Assembly: GCA_002480495.1 (NCBI GenBank)
Contig: DLCG01000008.1
Span: 23,243-87,242, forward strand
DNA from: Rhodobiaceae bacterium UBA7804
Lineage (GTDB): Bacteria > Pseudomonadota > Alphaproteobacteria > Parvibaculales > Parvibaculaceae
DNA: 64,000 nt
Direction: 5' to 3'
Shown: one piece after another, positions 1-9,507 of the stretch
How positions within the stretch are numbered: the stretch's first letter is position 1
Layout: the number at the start of each line of letters is the position of its first letter
Made by a program: the position numbers and the translations under genes
Notes under the pieces: generated by a model
Told to the model about the DNA's origin: nothing
Database searches by the model: none
The model's input: the letters and a program-made list of their open reading frames with translations, nothing else

Positions 1-1239
1 GAAAACGCCCATCTTCGGATCGGGGTTCTTGCCCTCCCCCATGCGCAGGATCTGGAGGCAGAACCAGCCCTGCTGGCCCCAGCCGTTGAGCGCCTTGAGC
101 ATGTTGATCGGACTGTGAGGTCCCAGAATGCCGGGCCCAAGCCTGAGCGTTTTTTCATAAGCAGGCGTTTCTGCGGCCGCGCCGGACAAAAGCTTCCCGG
201 GTATAGCGGGGTCGACGCAAAGCGGGCGCGCAATGCCCACTAGGTCCATCGTTCCGCTCGCCAAAGCGGCGTTCATGCCGGCCACTGTGCGGAAGCCGCC
301 CGTTACCATCAGAGGCATCTTTACCGCTGCTCGAATATCCTTCGCATATTCGAGGAAGTAGGCCTCACGGGCGATGGTGCTTTCGCGCCGTACTTCGGCC
401 TTTTCGGGATGAAGCGTCATGTCGTCGAGGCCAACGAGGCGCGGTTGTTCATAAGTACCGCCCGAAATTTCCAGCAGATCGAGCTTTTCCGCATCGAGCC
501 ATGCGGCGACGCGGATCGCATCTTCATGGCTGAATCCGCCACGCTGGAAATCAGCCGAATTGAGCTTAACCGAAACGGGGAAATCATCGCCAACCGCGCG
601 ACGTACCGCACGGACCGTTTCAAGCAGGAGGCGCGCCCGGTTCTCCAGCGAGCCACCCCATTCGTCGGTACGGGTGTTCACATCGGGCGAAAGGAACTCG
701 GAAATGAGATACCCGTGGGCGCCATGAATCTGCACACCAGTGAAGCCGGTATCCCGGGCGATCGTGGCAGCATGCGCGAAACGACGGATGACGTCCTCGA
801 TTTCGACGCCGGTGAGGGGGCGTGGCTTGCCGAACTGGCTGCCTGGCATTTCAAGCGCCTTGTCCGAGGGGCCGACCGGCTCCTTGTTGACCGATGCAGG
901 CGTCTGCCTTCCAGCGTGGGATATCTGCATCCAGAGATGTGTGCCGTTCTCCGTTCCGGCACGGGCATAGGCGCGCAGCGCAGCGATCGCCTCATTCGAT
1001 TGCGGACCGTCTATCGCGACATTGCCCGGGCGTTCGAGATAACGCCGGTCGACCTGCACATTGCCCGTAAGCAACATGCCTGCACCCCCTTCGGCCCAGC
1101 GCTTGTAGAGACGCACATGGCCCTCCGTGGCGCGGTTAAGAGGATCGCCGAGTCCCTCCGTCATGGCGCCCTTGGCAAGGCGGTTCTTCAGCGTGGCGCC
1201 ACAAGGCAGCGCTAGCGGCGATCCGATATCCACAGTCAT
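1..1239 (-). CDS. NADH:flavin oxidoreductase, Old Yellow Enzyme family (3' part outside window)
   Basis: The reading frame runs from an ATG at 1239 leftwards off the window edge, with 413 codons visible and no stop. The protein shows the FMN-dependent OYE TIM barrel: MQISHAGRQ near residue 103, the IHGAHGYLISEFLSP signature, and then the WGGSLENRARLL block typical of 2,4-dienoyl-CoA reductase-like and xenobiotic reductases. A late GGFRT phosphate-binding segment and a GIARPL motif also fit. Such enzymes use NAD(P)H to reduce activated C=C bonds through FMN. It is divergent from parE. The substrate cannot be told, and because the C-terminus is outside the window I cannot say whether a 4Fe-4S/FAD extension is present. 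Confidence 0.9.
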   Translation of the reverse strand, partial: MTVDIGSPLALPCGATLKNRLAKGAMTEGLGDPLNRATEGHVRLYKRWAEGGAGMLLTGNVQVDRRYLERPGNVAIDGPQSNEAIAALRAYARAGTENGTHLWMQISHAGRQTPASVNKEPVGPSDKALEMPGSQFGKPRPLTGVEIEDVIRRFAHAATIARDTGFTGVQIHGAHGYLISEFLSPDVNTRTDEWGGSLENRARLLLETVRAVRRAVGDDFPVSVKLNSADFQRGGFSHEDAIRVAAWLDAEKLDLLEISGGTYEQPRLVGLDDMTLHPEKAEVRRESTIAREAYFLEYAKDIRAAVKMPLMVTGGFRTVAGMNAALASGTMDLVGIARPLCVDPAIPGKLLSGAAAETPAYEKTLRLGPGILGPHSPINMLKALNGWGQQGWFCLQILRMGEGKNPDPKMGVF

Positions 1240-1389
1240 TCGATTTGTCCCCTCCAGCACGACAAGCGGGGCCAAATGTGGCATATCCAGCCCCAAGCGC
1301 AAATCCTGCAAGAGAGAAGCAGCCGATTGGCGCTCCCGCTGCCCCGGCCCTACAATCCGGGTGATTCTCCTTCACGAAGTTCCGAGTTC

Positions 1390-3444
1390 ATGGCCGCCCG
1401 CAAGACGAGCAAATCCAACGATACCGACGATCTCTTTTCCACCTCTGCCGGCACGCCCAAGGCCGCGCCGAAGGAACGCAAGGCTGCGTCCAGGGGCGAG
1501 AGCGGAAAAGGCGAAAGCTACTCGGCCAAGGATATCGAAGTTCTGGAGGGGCTCGAGCCGGTGCGCCGGCGTCCCGGCATGTATATCGGCGGCACGGACG
1601 AGAAGGCGCTCCATCACCTCTTCGCCGAAGTTCTAGACAACTCCATGGACGAGGCCGTTGCCGGCCATGCGAACTGGATCGAGGTGACGCTTTCGGAAGA
1701 TGGCAGCCTTACCGTCGCCGACAATGGACGCGGCATTCCGGTGGATCCGCACCCCAAGTTCAAGAACAAATCCGCGCTCGAGGTCATCCTTACGACGCTG
1801 CACTCGGGCGGCAAGTTCGGCGGCAAGGCCTACGAGACATCAGGCGGCCTGCACGGCGTCGGCATATCGGTGGTCAATGCGCTGTCCGACCGTTTCGAGG
1901 TGGAAGTCGCGCGCGACCAGACACTCTACGCGCAAGCTTACGAGCGCGGTAATCCGAAGACCAAGCTCGAGAACAAGGGCCGTATTCAGAACCGGCGCGG
2001 CACGAAGATCACTTTTCATCCCGATGCCGACATTTTCGGCAAGGGCGCCCATTTCATTCCCAAGCGCCTTTACAAGATGGCGCGTTCCAAGGCCTATCTT
2101 TTCGGCGGCGTCGAAATTCGCTGGTCCTGCGCCCCTTCTCTCATCGGCGAGAAGGACGACACACCGGCAAGCGACGTCCTGCACTTTCCCGGCGGCATCG
2201 TCGACTATCTTCGGGCATCCATCGAAGGCTACGACACTGTGACGGCCGATCCTTTTTCGGGCAAGGTCTCGCGGGCGGGAAGCCACGGCTCGGTCGAATG
2301 GGCGATTTCCTGGTTCGGCGGCGGCGACGGTTTCATCAACTCCTACTGCAACACCGTGCCGACGCCAGAGGGCGGAACACATGAAGCGGGGCTTCGCGCG
2401 GCGCTTACCAAGGGCCTCAAGGCCTACGGAGATCTGATCGGCAACAAGAAGGCATCGCAGATTCAGGCCGACGACGTTCTGGGCACGGCGGGCGCAATGC
2501 TTTCCGTTTTTATTCGTGAGCCGGAATTCCAGGGCCAGACGAAGGAAAAGCTCGCCAGCGCCGATGCGCAGAAGCTCGTCGAAAAGGCAATCGGCGACCA
2601 TTTCGATCACTGGCTTACCGCCGCTCCACAACAGGCTAACAAACTTCTCGAATGGGTGATCGACCGGGCGGATGAACGCCTCCGGCGGCGTCAGGAGAAA
2701 GACGTGGCGCGAAAGACCGCGACACGCAAACTGAGGCTTCCCGGCAAGCTGGCCGATTGCAGCCAATCGGCCGCGGAAGGCTCGGAGATTTTTCTCGTTG
2801 AGGGCGACAGCGCCGGCGGGTCGGCGAAGCAGGCCCGGGACCGAGCGAGCCAGGCCATCCTTCCGCTTCGTGGCAAGATACTGAACGTGGCAAGCGCCAG
2901 CGGCGCAAAGCTGGCGCAAAGCCAGCAGATTTCGGACCTGATGCAGGCACTCGGCGTCCGCGCCGGCTCGCATTACCGCGACGAGGACCTGCGTTACGAC
3001 AAGGTCATCATCATGACGGACGCCGATGTCGACGGCGCCCATATCGCTTCGCTGCTTATAACCTTCTTCTACAGGGAGATGCCAAAGCTCATTGCGAACG
3101 GCCATCTTTATATGGCGGTACCGCCGCTATACAAACTGACGCAGGGCGGAAAGACGCTTTATGCGCGAGACGATGCACACAAGGACGAACTTCTGAAAAA
3201 GGAGTTCAGCGGCAAGGGAAAGGTCGAGATCAGCCGCTTCAAGGGGCTGGGCGAGATGATGCCGGCACAGCTGAAGGAAACCACCATGGCGCGCGGCAAG
3301 CGAACGCTGATGCGAGTGGTCGTGCCGGAAAACGAGATCAAGGAAACGAGCGGTACGATCGAACGGCTCATGGGCAACAAGGCCGAGCTCCGCTTTCAGT
3401 TCATTCAGGAGCACGCGGCCTTCGCACACGACCTCGACATCTGA
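1390..3444 (+). CDS. parE: DNA topoisomerase IV subunit B
   Basis: This is the ATPase subunit of topoisomerase IV, which with ParC decatenates replicated chromosomes. The 684-residue protein has a GHKL ATPase domain (EVLDNSMDEAVAG, then DNGRGIP, then the GLHGVG lid), a transducer domain, and a TOPRIM domain with LVEGDSAGGSAKQARDR and the metal-binding DADVDGAHI block. The GKLADC segment and the short C-terminus without a GyrB-specific insertion favour ParE over GyrB. The frame is open to an upstream ATG at 1276, but residues before 1390 are low-quality and precede a poorly conserved Lys/Ser-rich N-terminus, so I chose the ATG at 1390. ParC is not in the window. Confidence 0.93.
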   Translation: MAARKTSKSNDTDDLFSTSAGTPKAAPKERKAASRGESGKGESYSAKDIEVLEGLEPVRRRPGMYIGGTDEKALHHLFAEVLDNSMDEAVAGHANWIEVTLSEDGSLTVADNGRGIPVDPHPKFKNKSALEVILTTLHSGGKFGGKAYETSGGLHGVGISVVNALSDRFEVEVARDQTLYAQAYERGNPKTKLENKGRIQNRRGTKITFHPDADIFGKGAHFIPKRLYKMARSKAYLFGGVEIRWSCAPSLIGEKDDTPASDVLHFPGGIVDYLRASIEGYDTVTADPFSGKVSRAGSHGSVEWAISWFGGGDGFINSYCNTVPTPEGGTHEAGLRAALTKGLKAYGDLIGNKKASQIQADDVLGTAGAMLSVFIREPEFQGQTKEKLASADAQKLVEKAIGDHFDHWLTAAPQQANKLLEWVIDRADERLRRRQEKDVARKTATRKLRLPGKLADCSQSAAEGSEIFLVEGDSAGGSAKQARDRASQAILPLRGKILNVASASGAKLAQSQQISDLMQALGVRAGSHYRDEDLRYDKVIIMTDADVDGAHIASLLITFFYREMPKLIANGHLYMAVPPLYKLTQGGKTLYARDDAHKDELLKKEFSGKGKVEISRFKGLGEMMPAQLKETTMARGKRTLMRVVVPENEIKETSGTIERLMGNKAELRFQFIQEHAAFAHDLDI

Positions 3445-3459
3445 TGCTACGACCAGGCT

Positions 3460-4572
3460 TCAGGAGACCTGCGAGATTGCCTTCTCGCCGTCTACGGCCC
3501 TGACCCGTTCCGGCGGGAAAACGAGAATGATGCTCGTGCCCTTTCCGGGAGCACTTCGGACCAGCAGGCGTCCTCCGTGAAGCTCCATCATTGCCTTTGC
3601 AAGGGGAAGGCCGAGGCCCGTACCCTGATGCTTGCGGGAAAGCGCGCTATCCGCCTGCCCGAAAGGCGTCAGCGCGATCTTGATCTCTTCGGGCGTCATG
3701 CCGATCCCTGTGTCCTTCACCGAAATCACCAATGCGCCGCTGTTTCTCAAGGACGTGGTCAGGTAGACGGCACCGCCGGGTTCGGTGAATTTCACTGCGT
3801 TCGAAAGCACGTTCACCAAGATCTGCCGAACCATCCGTTCGACGCCGACGAGACGGATGTCGGATTCAGGCGGTTGAACGACAAAGTCGATCTTTCCGCG
3901 CTCCGCCAGCAAACGAACCATGCGCTCCGCACTTTCGAGAATGGCAGCCACCTCGAATTCCGTTTCGCTAGTGGTGCTGGCATGGCCGGAGTCAATTTTC
4001 GCGAGATCGAGAATATCGTTGATGATGCCCAGCAAATGGACACCGCTGTCGTTGATGTCCGCAGCATATTCCCGGTATCGAGGGTCCCCGACGGCACCGA
4101 AGCGCTCGTTTCGGAGAATGTCGGAAAAGCCGATAATTGCGTTCAACGGCGTTCGCAATTCATGGCTCATATTCGCTAGGAAGTGTGATTTCGCTTCGTT
4201 GGCGCGCTCGGCATTGTCGAGCGCCCAGGCCAGCCGTTCCGTCATCTGGCGAAGCGTGCGACGGGAGGAGTTCAACTCCCTGATAATGAGCAGCGCATAG
4301 ACAATGATGGGAAAGCCGACCAGCACCGTAACGATCACGGAAGCCAGCAGGATTCGCCGATCGAAGCCGATCAGCCCCAATTCGCCGAGAATCCAGTTGA
4401 ACAGGATGGCCAGAACGACAGCAAAGCCCGTCAGAAGGAGCGCGGCGCCCATGGTAGGCAGACGACTCACGAAGCGGTTGATTTGCGACAGCTTTCCCCG
4501 CCGGTAGGGACGTCTTGCCTTTCCGGTTTGCTGGCTCCTGGCCAGAACTCCGCTCTGTCGCTCCTCGGACAT
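3460..4572 (-). CDS. Membrane-bound sensor histidine kinase
   Basis: The 370-residue protein has two predicted membrane helices (about 41-61 and 74-97) with almost no periplasmic loop, then a short coiled linker, a HisKA domain with phospho-acceptor His137 in SHELRTPLNAIIGFSD, and a HATPase_c domain with N box (NVLSNAVKFT), G1 (DTGIGM), F box (PFGQAD) and G2 (GTGLGLPLAKAM). The H box is of the PleC/DivJ/PdhS kind common in alphaproteobacteria. There is no PAS or receiver domain, so the signal is unknown, and no response regulator is adjacent. It converges with parE, leaving 15 bp between stops. Confidence 0.9.
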   Translation of the reverse strand: MSEERQSGVLARSQQTGKARRPYRRGKLSQINRFVSRLPTMGAALLLTGFAVVLAILFNWILGELGLIGFDRRILLASVIVTVLVGFPIIVYALLIIRELNSSRRTLRQMTERLAWALDNAERANEAKSHFLANMSHELRTPLNAIIGFSDILRNERFGAVGDPRYREYAADINDSGVHLLGIINDILDLAKIDSGHASTTSETEFEVAAILESAERMVRLLAERGKIDFVVQPPESDIRLVGVERMVRQILVNVLSNAVKFTEPGGAVYLTTSLRNSGALVISVKDTGIGMTPEEIKIALTPFGQADSALSRKHQGTGLGLPLAKAMMELHGGRLLVRSAPGKGTSIILVFPPERVRAVDGEKAISQVS

Positions 4573-4763
4573 CTTCCTCCGAAGATATGCATTAACTCAG
4601 GTTCGAAAATGCCTCGAAAGCCTTAACGCCAGTAAAACAAGGTACCGCGGGGAGAAGCCCGGGGCCGGCGCGAAACCACCACCATGTGAGCCGTCTTCAG
4701 CATACCGGACCTCCGCGGCGCGGCTGCCCGTCTCCCGAGGGAAATGGTCGCGGCCGGGATCTG

Positions 4764-4791
4764 TTGACAAATTGTCGATTATGCCTATGGT
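4764..4791 (+). promoter_or_regulatory. Sigma70-type promoter for the RNA helicase gene
   Basis: TTGACA at 4764-4769 and TATGGT at 4786-4791 are separated by 16 bp. This predicts transcription starting near 4798 and a leader of about 140 nt before the helicase ATG at 4940. The rest of the 367-bp gap between the kinase and helicase genes holds no credible coding sequence. Long leaders are common for DEAD-box helicase genes controlled at the RNA level, but no specific structure was confirmed here. Confidence 0.6.
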
Positions 4792-4939
4792 CCGGCACAT
4801 GTTTAGCGGAGTCGCGCGACCGCGGAAAACGCGCGCTTGCTGCCCTTCCCTACCGAACCCGTTCGGCAGGCTTCGTCCACGGGCCCTTGAAAGTGGGCCA
4901 CCACGGGCAGCTTCATTAACGGTGTACAGGGCTTCCTGA

Positions 4940-6421
4940 ATGAAATTCGACGAACTCGGCCTCGCGCCAGAGGTACTGAAAGCTGTAGCCGAAACCGGCT
5001 ACACAGAGCCGACGCCTATTCAGGCACAGGCAATTCCCCATGTTCTTGCCGGACGCGATGTTCTTGGCATAGCTCAGACCGGCACCGGCAAGACCGCTTC
5101 CTTTACCTTGCCGATGATCGACAAGCTGTCGCGCGGAAGGGCTCGAGCGAGAATGCCCCGCTCGCTCATCCTTGAGCCGACGCGCGAACTCGCCGCACAG
5201 GTTGCCGAGAATTTCGAGACCTATGGCAAATACAACAAGCTTTCGATGGCCTTGCTCATCGGCGGCGTTTCTTTCGGCGACCAGGACAAGAAGCTCGACC
5301 GCGGCGTCGACGTGCTGATTGCGACGCCTGGGCGGCTGCTCGACCACTGCTCGCGCGGCAAGGTACTGCTGACGGGCGTACAGATTCTGGTGATCGACGA
5401 AGCCGACCGCATGCTCGATATGGGCTTCATTCCGGACATCGAGGAAATCTGCAAGAAGCTGCCCTTCACACGGCAGACGCTTTTCTTCTCCGCGACGATG
5501 CCGCCGGAAATCCAGCGCCTCACTGACACCTTCCTTCACAATCCCGAGCGCATCGAAGTCGCCCGCGCCTCCTCGACAAACGCCACGATCCGTCAGGCTC
5601 TCGTTAAAACGAGCCGGGACGGGAAGCGCGACAAGCTTGAGGAAATCATCGAGCGCGAGAACGTCAAGAATGCGATCATCTTCTGCAATCGTAAGCGCGA
5701 TGTAGCGAGCCTCGAACGTGCGCTGCGCAAGAGCGGGCTTTCTGCAGGCGCCATTCACGGCGACCTCGACCAGTCGGTGCGAACGAAAACACTGGATGGT
5801 TTCCGCAAAGGCGAGATTCGTCTTCTTGTCGCCAGCGATGTCGCCGCGCGCGGGCTCGATATTCCGGATGTGAGCCATGTCTTCAATTATGACGTGCCGA
5901 GCCACGCCGAGGACTATGTGCACCGCATCGGTCGCACGGGCCGCGCGGGCAAGAGCGGAACTGCCTATACCTTCGCTACGCGCGAGGACAGCAAGTATCT
6001 CGCCGCCATCGAAAAGCTGATCGGCAATCCTATCCCGCCGGAAGAAGCGCCGGCCGCATCGGCCGAGGCCGAGGCTGCCGAAGCTTTAGCCGATAGCGAA
6101 GAAGGTCAGAAAGAGGAACGCCGCAGCCGTTCACGCCGCGGCGGGCGTGGCAGAAACAAGTCCGCGCGCGAGGAGACGAACGAAGCGACCTCTGCGGAGA
6201 AAGCCGAGACCTCTTCCAAGCAGGAAAGCCGGGAGCCCGAGGCAAGCAAGGCCGATGATAAGCCGGGCCGCAGGAGCCGCGGTCGGGACAAGGACGACGA
6301 TCGGCCCGTAGTCGGTCTAGGCGATCATGTTCCGGCCTTTATTCTCCGCCCGGTAAAGCTGCCAAAGCGGGCTGCAAAGGAATCAGACGACGAGCTTGAG
6401 ACGGAAACGGAAGACGCCTGA
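4940..6421 (+). CDS. rhlE: DEAD-box ATP-dependent RNA helicase, RhlE-like
   Basis: The 493-residue protein has a complete DEAD-box core: Q motif (TPIQAQAIP), motif I AQTGTGKT, Ia (PTRELAAQV), motif II DEAD within VIDEADRMLDMGFIPD, motif III SAT, motif V ARGLD and motif VI HRIGRTGRAGK. The tail after about residue 370 is low complexity, with basic Arg/Gly/Ser runs (RSRSRRGGRGRNK) alternating with acidic stretches, and ends with a conserved-looking GLGDHVPAFILRPV patch. Such tails bind RNA non-specifically or dock to the RNase E degradosome; which applies here is unknown. The start ATG has only a weak ribosome-binding site. The RhlE assignment rests on overall core similarity. Confidence 0.9.
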   Translation: MKFDELGLAPEVLKAVAETGYTEPTPIQAQAIPHVLAGRDVLGIAQTGTGKTASFTLPMIDKLSRGRARARMPRSLILEPTRELAAQVAENFETYGKYNKLSMALLIGGVSFGDQDKKLDRGVDVLIATPGRLLDHCSRGKVLLTGVQILVIDEADRMLDMGFIPDIEEICKKLPFTRQTLFFSATMPPEIQRLTDTFLHNPERIEVARASSTNATIRQALVKTSRDGKRDKLEEIIERENVKNAIIFCNRKRDVASLERALRKSGLSAGAIHGDLDQSVRTKTLDGFRKGEIRLLVASDVAARGLDIPDVSHVFNYDVPSHAEDYVHRIGRTGRAGKSGTAYTFATREDSKYLAAIEKLIGNPIPPEEAPAASAEAEAAEALADSEEGQKEERRSRSRRGGRGRNKSAREETNEATSAEKAETSSKQESREPEASKADDKPGRRSRGRDKDDDRPVVGLGDHVPAFILRPVKLPKRAAKESDDELETETEDA

Positions 6422-6450
6422 GCTCTTTTCAGCGGTCACGATCAATAAAA

Positions 6451-6480
6451 AAGGCGGCTCGAAAGAGCCGCCTTTCTTGT
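6451..6480. terminator. Bidirectional intrinsic terminator
   Basis: A perfect 10-bp stem, AAGGCGGCTC at 6451-6460 and GAGCCGCCTT at 6465-6474, encloses a GAAA tetraloop. T-rich sequence follows on the plus strand and an A tract precedes it, so it can stop both the helicase transcript and the converging aldehyde dehydrogenase transcript. Confidence 0.85.
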
Positions 6481-6494
6481 TGGGTCAAGCCCTC

Positions 6495-7958
6495 TCACTT
6501 CTTGATCTGCGCGGCAAGCAGCTTGCGCGTTTTCGCGCCATAGGGCGGGCGGAACATCTCGGCGACCATCTTTGCCTTCGACTGCGTATAGACGGCCTTG
6601 GCGTGGCTGAAGGTCTTGAAACCGTCGATGCCGTGATAGGCGCCCATGCCGGATGGCCCCACACCACCGAAAGGCAGATCTTCCATCGACACATGCATGA
6701 TGACGTCGTTGACGGTCACACCGCCCGAGGTCGTGCGGTCGAGCACCTTGCGTTCTTCCTGTTCGTCCTCACCGAAATAGTAAAGGCCGAGCGGGCGCGC
6801 ATGAGCATTCACATAGCCAACGGCCTCGTCCAGGTCCTTGTAGGTCTTGACCGGAAGTAGCGGGCCGAAAATTTCGTCCTGCATGATTTTCATGTCGTCG
6901 GTCGGATTCAGCACCAGCGTAGGCGGAATCTTGTGGGCCTGCTGCTGGCTGAAATCCTCATTGGCCGGATTGATCTCGACGATTTTCGCGCCCTTGCTTC
7001 TCGCATCGTCCAGATAGGAGTTCAGGCGATCGTAGTGGCGCTGGTTGATGATCGAGGTGTAGTCCGGATTGTCCTTCATGGTCGGCAGCATCTTCGTCAC
7101 CGACTTTGTCGCTTCGGCGACAAACTCTTCTACCTTGCCTTCCGGCACGAAGACGTAGTCCGGCGCCAGGCAGATCTGACCGGCATTCAAGACCTTGCCG
7201 TTCATGATGCGCGCCGCCGCATCATCGATCTTCGAGGTCTTGGAAACGATCACCGGCGACTTTCCGCCCAGTTCCAGCGTCAAAGGTACTAGGTTCTCCG
7301 CAGCCGCGCGCATGACGTGATAGGCAATGGAGGTAGCGCCCGTGAAGAGAAGATGATCGAACGGCTGACGGCTGAACGCTTCGCCGACCGCCGCACCACC
7401 CGTTACGACTGCGACTTCCGTTTCGTCGTAAGCCTGACGCAGAAGGCGCGCCATCAGCTCCGAGGTCGCCGGCGTGAACTCCGACGGCTTGATCATCGCG
7501 CGGTTACCGGCAGCAAAAACACCTGCAAGCGGCGTCCAGGTAAGATTGATCGGAAAATTCCACGGGCTGATGATGCCCACGGTGCCGAGAGGCTGATACT
7601 CCACACGGGCCTTTGCACCAAGCAGACCAAGCGGGAACTGCACCTTCCGCTTCTCGGGCTTCATCCACTGGCGCAGGTGCTTCTTCGCATGCTTGAGCGG
7701 CCCTATGGAGCCCATAACGTCGGTCAGCAGGGATTGTTCGTGGCTGCGATGCCCAAAGTCGGAAGCAAGCGCCTCGACAATATCCTTCTGATTGTCGACC
7801 AGAATGGCTATGGCCCTGTCGATCCAGTCGATGCGGCGCTCGGCACTGGCCGGGCCTTCGGCGATATGGGCCGCCTTCTGCTTGTCGAGAATTGCGCGGA
7901 TCGAGGACGAAATGGTCGCCGAATCCGCTTCATGGGTGGTCTGCTCCGCCAAGCTCAT
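6495..7958 (-). CDS. Coniferyl aldehyde dehydrogenase-like NAD(P)+ aldehyde dehydrogenase
   Basis: This is a 487-residue aldehyde dehydrogenase with catalytic Cys263 in GQICLAPDY, general-base Glu229 in LELGGKSP, the nucleotide-binding FTGAT segment and the PWNFP motif. The short N-terminus, the APDY context after the catalytic cysteine, and the C-terminal hydrophobic extension ending in a basic tail match the coniferyl-aldehyde/fatty-aldehyde dehydrogenase branch. It would oxidise aromatic or long-chain aldehydes to acids; the actual substrate is not deducible. AGGAGG stands a suitable distance before the ATG. No lignin-catabolic neighbours are present. Confidence 0.85.
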   Translation of the reverse strand: MSLAEQTTHEADSATISSSIRAILDKQKAAHIAEGPASAERRIDWIDRAIAILVDNQKDIVEALASDFGHRSHEQSLLTDVMGSIGPLKHAKKHLRQWMKPEKRKVQFPLGLLGAKARVEYQPLGTVGIISPWNFPINLTWTPLAGVFAAGNRAMIKPSEFTPATSELMARLLRQAYDETEVAVVTGGAAVGEAFSRQPFDHLLFTGATSIAYHVMRAAAENLVPLTLELGGKSPVIVSKTSKIDDAAARIMNGKVLNAGQICLAPDYVFVPEGKVEEFVAEATKSVTKMLPTMKDNPDYTSIINQRHYDRLNSYLDDARSKGAKIVEINPANEDFSQQQAHKIPPTLVLNPTDDMKIMQDEIFGPLLPVKTYKDLDEAVGYVNAHARPLGLYYFGEDEQEERKVLDRTTSGGVTVNDVIMHVSMEDLPFGGVGPSGMGAYHGIDGFKTFSHAKAVYTQSKAKMVAEMFRPPYGAKTRKLLAAQIKK

Positions 7959-8261
7959 TTGTATCCTCCTCGTCTGCGGCCATGCCGGGGAGCTGCCGCA
8001 TGATTATGTTCGTCAGAAGCCGCCTCTGAAACGGCCCGCCAAGGGCCGGACAAGCCGGCCCGGATTCCTTGATTTTCGTGAAATATACATAATAGAGCCG
8101 CCTTTGAGAGCCCCCCTTCCCATTGCCTGCCGGGCATTTGCGGGCGCACCCGAAAAACCACCATTTTCCGCCGAATTTACGCTGAGGTAACCCAACAGTC
8201 CTAGGTTGCACTTGAGAAATGACGATCGGCTCCAAGATAGAGCCTGGCGGGGAACTTACTT
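7959..8261. other. Divergent intergenic region
   Basis: These 303 bp separate two divergent genes, the aldehyde dehydrogenase and the diguanylate cyclase, and must hold both promoters. An AT-rich patch near 8080-8095 is the likeliest -10 area, but I cannot pair it with a convincing -35 box. No coding sequence or structured RNA is recognised. Confidence 0.4.
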
Positions 8262-9320
8262 GTGATGCAGGTGGAAGATATCGAATTCGCAACCGAGTGG
8301 AGCGAGCGAGCGCTCCAGCTCATGGCGCAGCATGGAATACCGCCAGCGCCTGACAACTACTCGGTCTGGTTCCGTTATGCATCCGGCCGTGTTCCCGAAC
8401 TCAACCAGGAAATCGATGGCCGCATCGCGAGCGCGCTTCCGATCGATCTCGACACGACTGTCTCACTGCAGAAGAAATATCTTACCGAAGGCAAACTTGC
8501 CGACGTGACGCTCAACACCGGCGCAAGGCTGAACACGGAACTAGACCAGATTCTGAAGATCATCGAAGAATCAGTCGGCAACTCGACGGCCCTCGGCACC
8601 ACCGTGCGCGAGGCGAGCGAAGGTCTGACCAGTCAGTCGTCCGCCAGCGACGTACGCAAAGCGGTAGAGGCGATCGTGAATGCTTCGCGCAAGATGGAAC
8701 AGCGCAGCACCGAACTCGAAGAACATCTGCAGGCGACAAAGAAGGAACTGAACGAGCTTCAACAGAACCTGGAGAAGGCGCACACCGAGGCCCGGACGGA
8801 CGGCCTGACCGGCGTGAACAATCGCAAGGCATTCGACGAGGCGCTGGCGCGCGAACTGGACAAGGCAGGCAAGAGCGGCGAACCTCTTTGCCTTGCAATC
8901 GGCGATATCGACCACTTCAAGAAATTCAACGACACATTCGGTCACCGCACCGGCGACCAGGTTCTTCGCCTCGTCGCAAGCTGTCTGAAGTCCGGCGCAC
9001 TCGCCGGTCACTTCGTTGCTCGCTATGGTGGCGAGGAATTCGCCGTGATCATGCCTGCTACCGAGCTTGCCTCTGCGGAAGCCGTGGCGAACGGTGTCCG
9101 CGAAACGGTGCAGGCACGCGAACTGGTGAAGCGCTCGACGGGCGAGTCGCTCGGTCGCGTCACGATGTCGATGGGCATCGCGCAGTTCAAGCCGGGCGAT
9201 ACCGCAGCCTCGCTCATCGAGCGGGCCGACGCTTGCCTCTACGAAGCAAAGCGCGCAGGGCGCAATCGCGTGATCACCGAGTTCGCACCGGACCAATTGC
9301 CGAAGGCCCAGACCGGCTGA
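8262..9320 (+). CDS. Diguanylate cyclase (GGDEF domain)
   Basis: The 352-residue soluble protein has an N-terminal helical module with the PDNYSVWFRYASG signature seen in alphaproteobacterial cyclases, a long coiled coil (about residues 135-175), and a C-terminal GGDEF domain whose active site reads RYGGEEFAV. DGLTGVNNRKAF and GDIDHFKKFNDTFGH supply the metal and GTP-binding residues, so it should make c-di-GMP from two GTP. The inhibitory RxxD I-site expected five residues before GGEEF is absent (LAGH occupies it), which predicts lack of product inhibition by that site. GTG at 8262 fits GGGGA spacing best; ATG at 8265 is the alternative. Confidence 0.92.
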   Translation: MMQVEDIEFATEWSERALQLMAQHGIPPAPDNYSVWFRYASGRVPELNQEIDGRIASALPIDLDTTVSLQKKYLTEGKLADVTLNTGARLNTELDQILKIIEESVGNSTALGTTVREASEGLTSQSSASDVRKAVEAIVNASRKMEQRSTELEEHLQATKKELNELQQNLEKAHTEARTDGLTGVNNRKAFDEALARELDKAGKSGEPLCLAIGDIDHFKKFNDTFGHRTGDQVLRLVASCLKSGALAGHFVARYGGEEFAVIMPATELASAEAVANGVRETVQARELVKRSTGESLGRVTMSMGIAQFKPGDTAASLIERADACLYEAKRAGRNRVITEFAPDQLPKAQTG

Positions 9321-9507
9321 CCCGCCCGGATCGGGTCGTTCAGCAGATCGCCAACTTTGACGCAACGTAATGCTAGGCTGCCCACGAGCACTTCGGGGCG
9401 GCCTTTCGTATATCTGGACTCGGGGTTATTTTCGGCGCGAATCCGGCGGCGGAGGCGCCGCCCATGCTCTAAGCTGCCCGCAACCAGAACAACTACCGGA
9501 CAGGCCC

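Noticed and set aside
4686..4919. A 77-codon ORF in the helicase leader
   Set aside because: It contains the helicase promoter itself and lacks a ribosome-binding site, so it is most likely non-coding leader.
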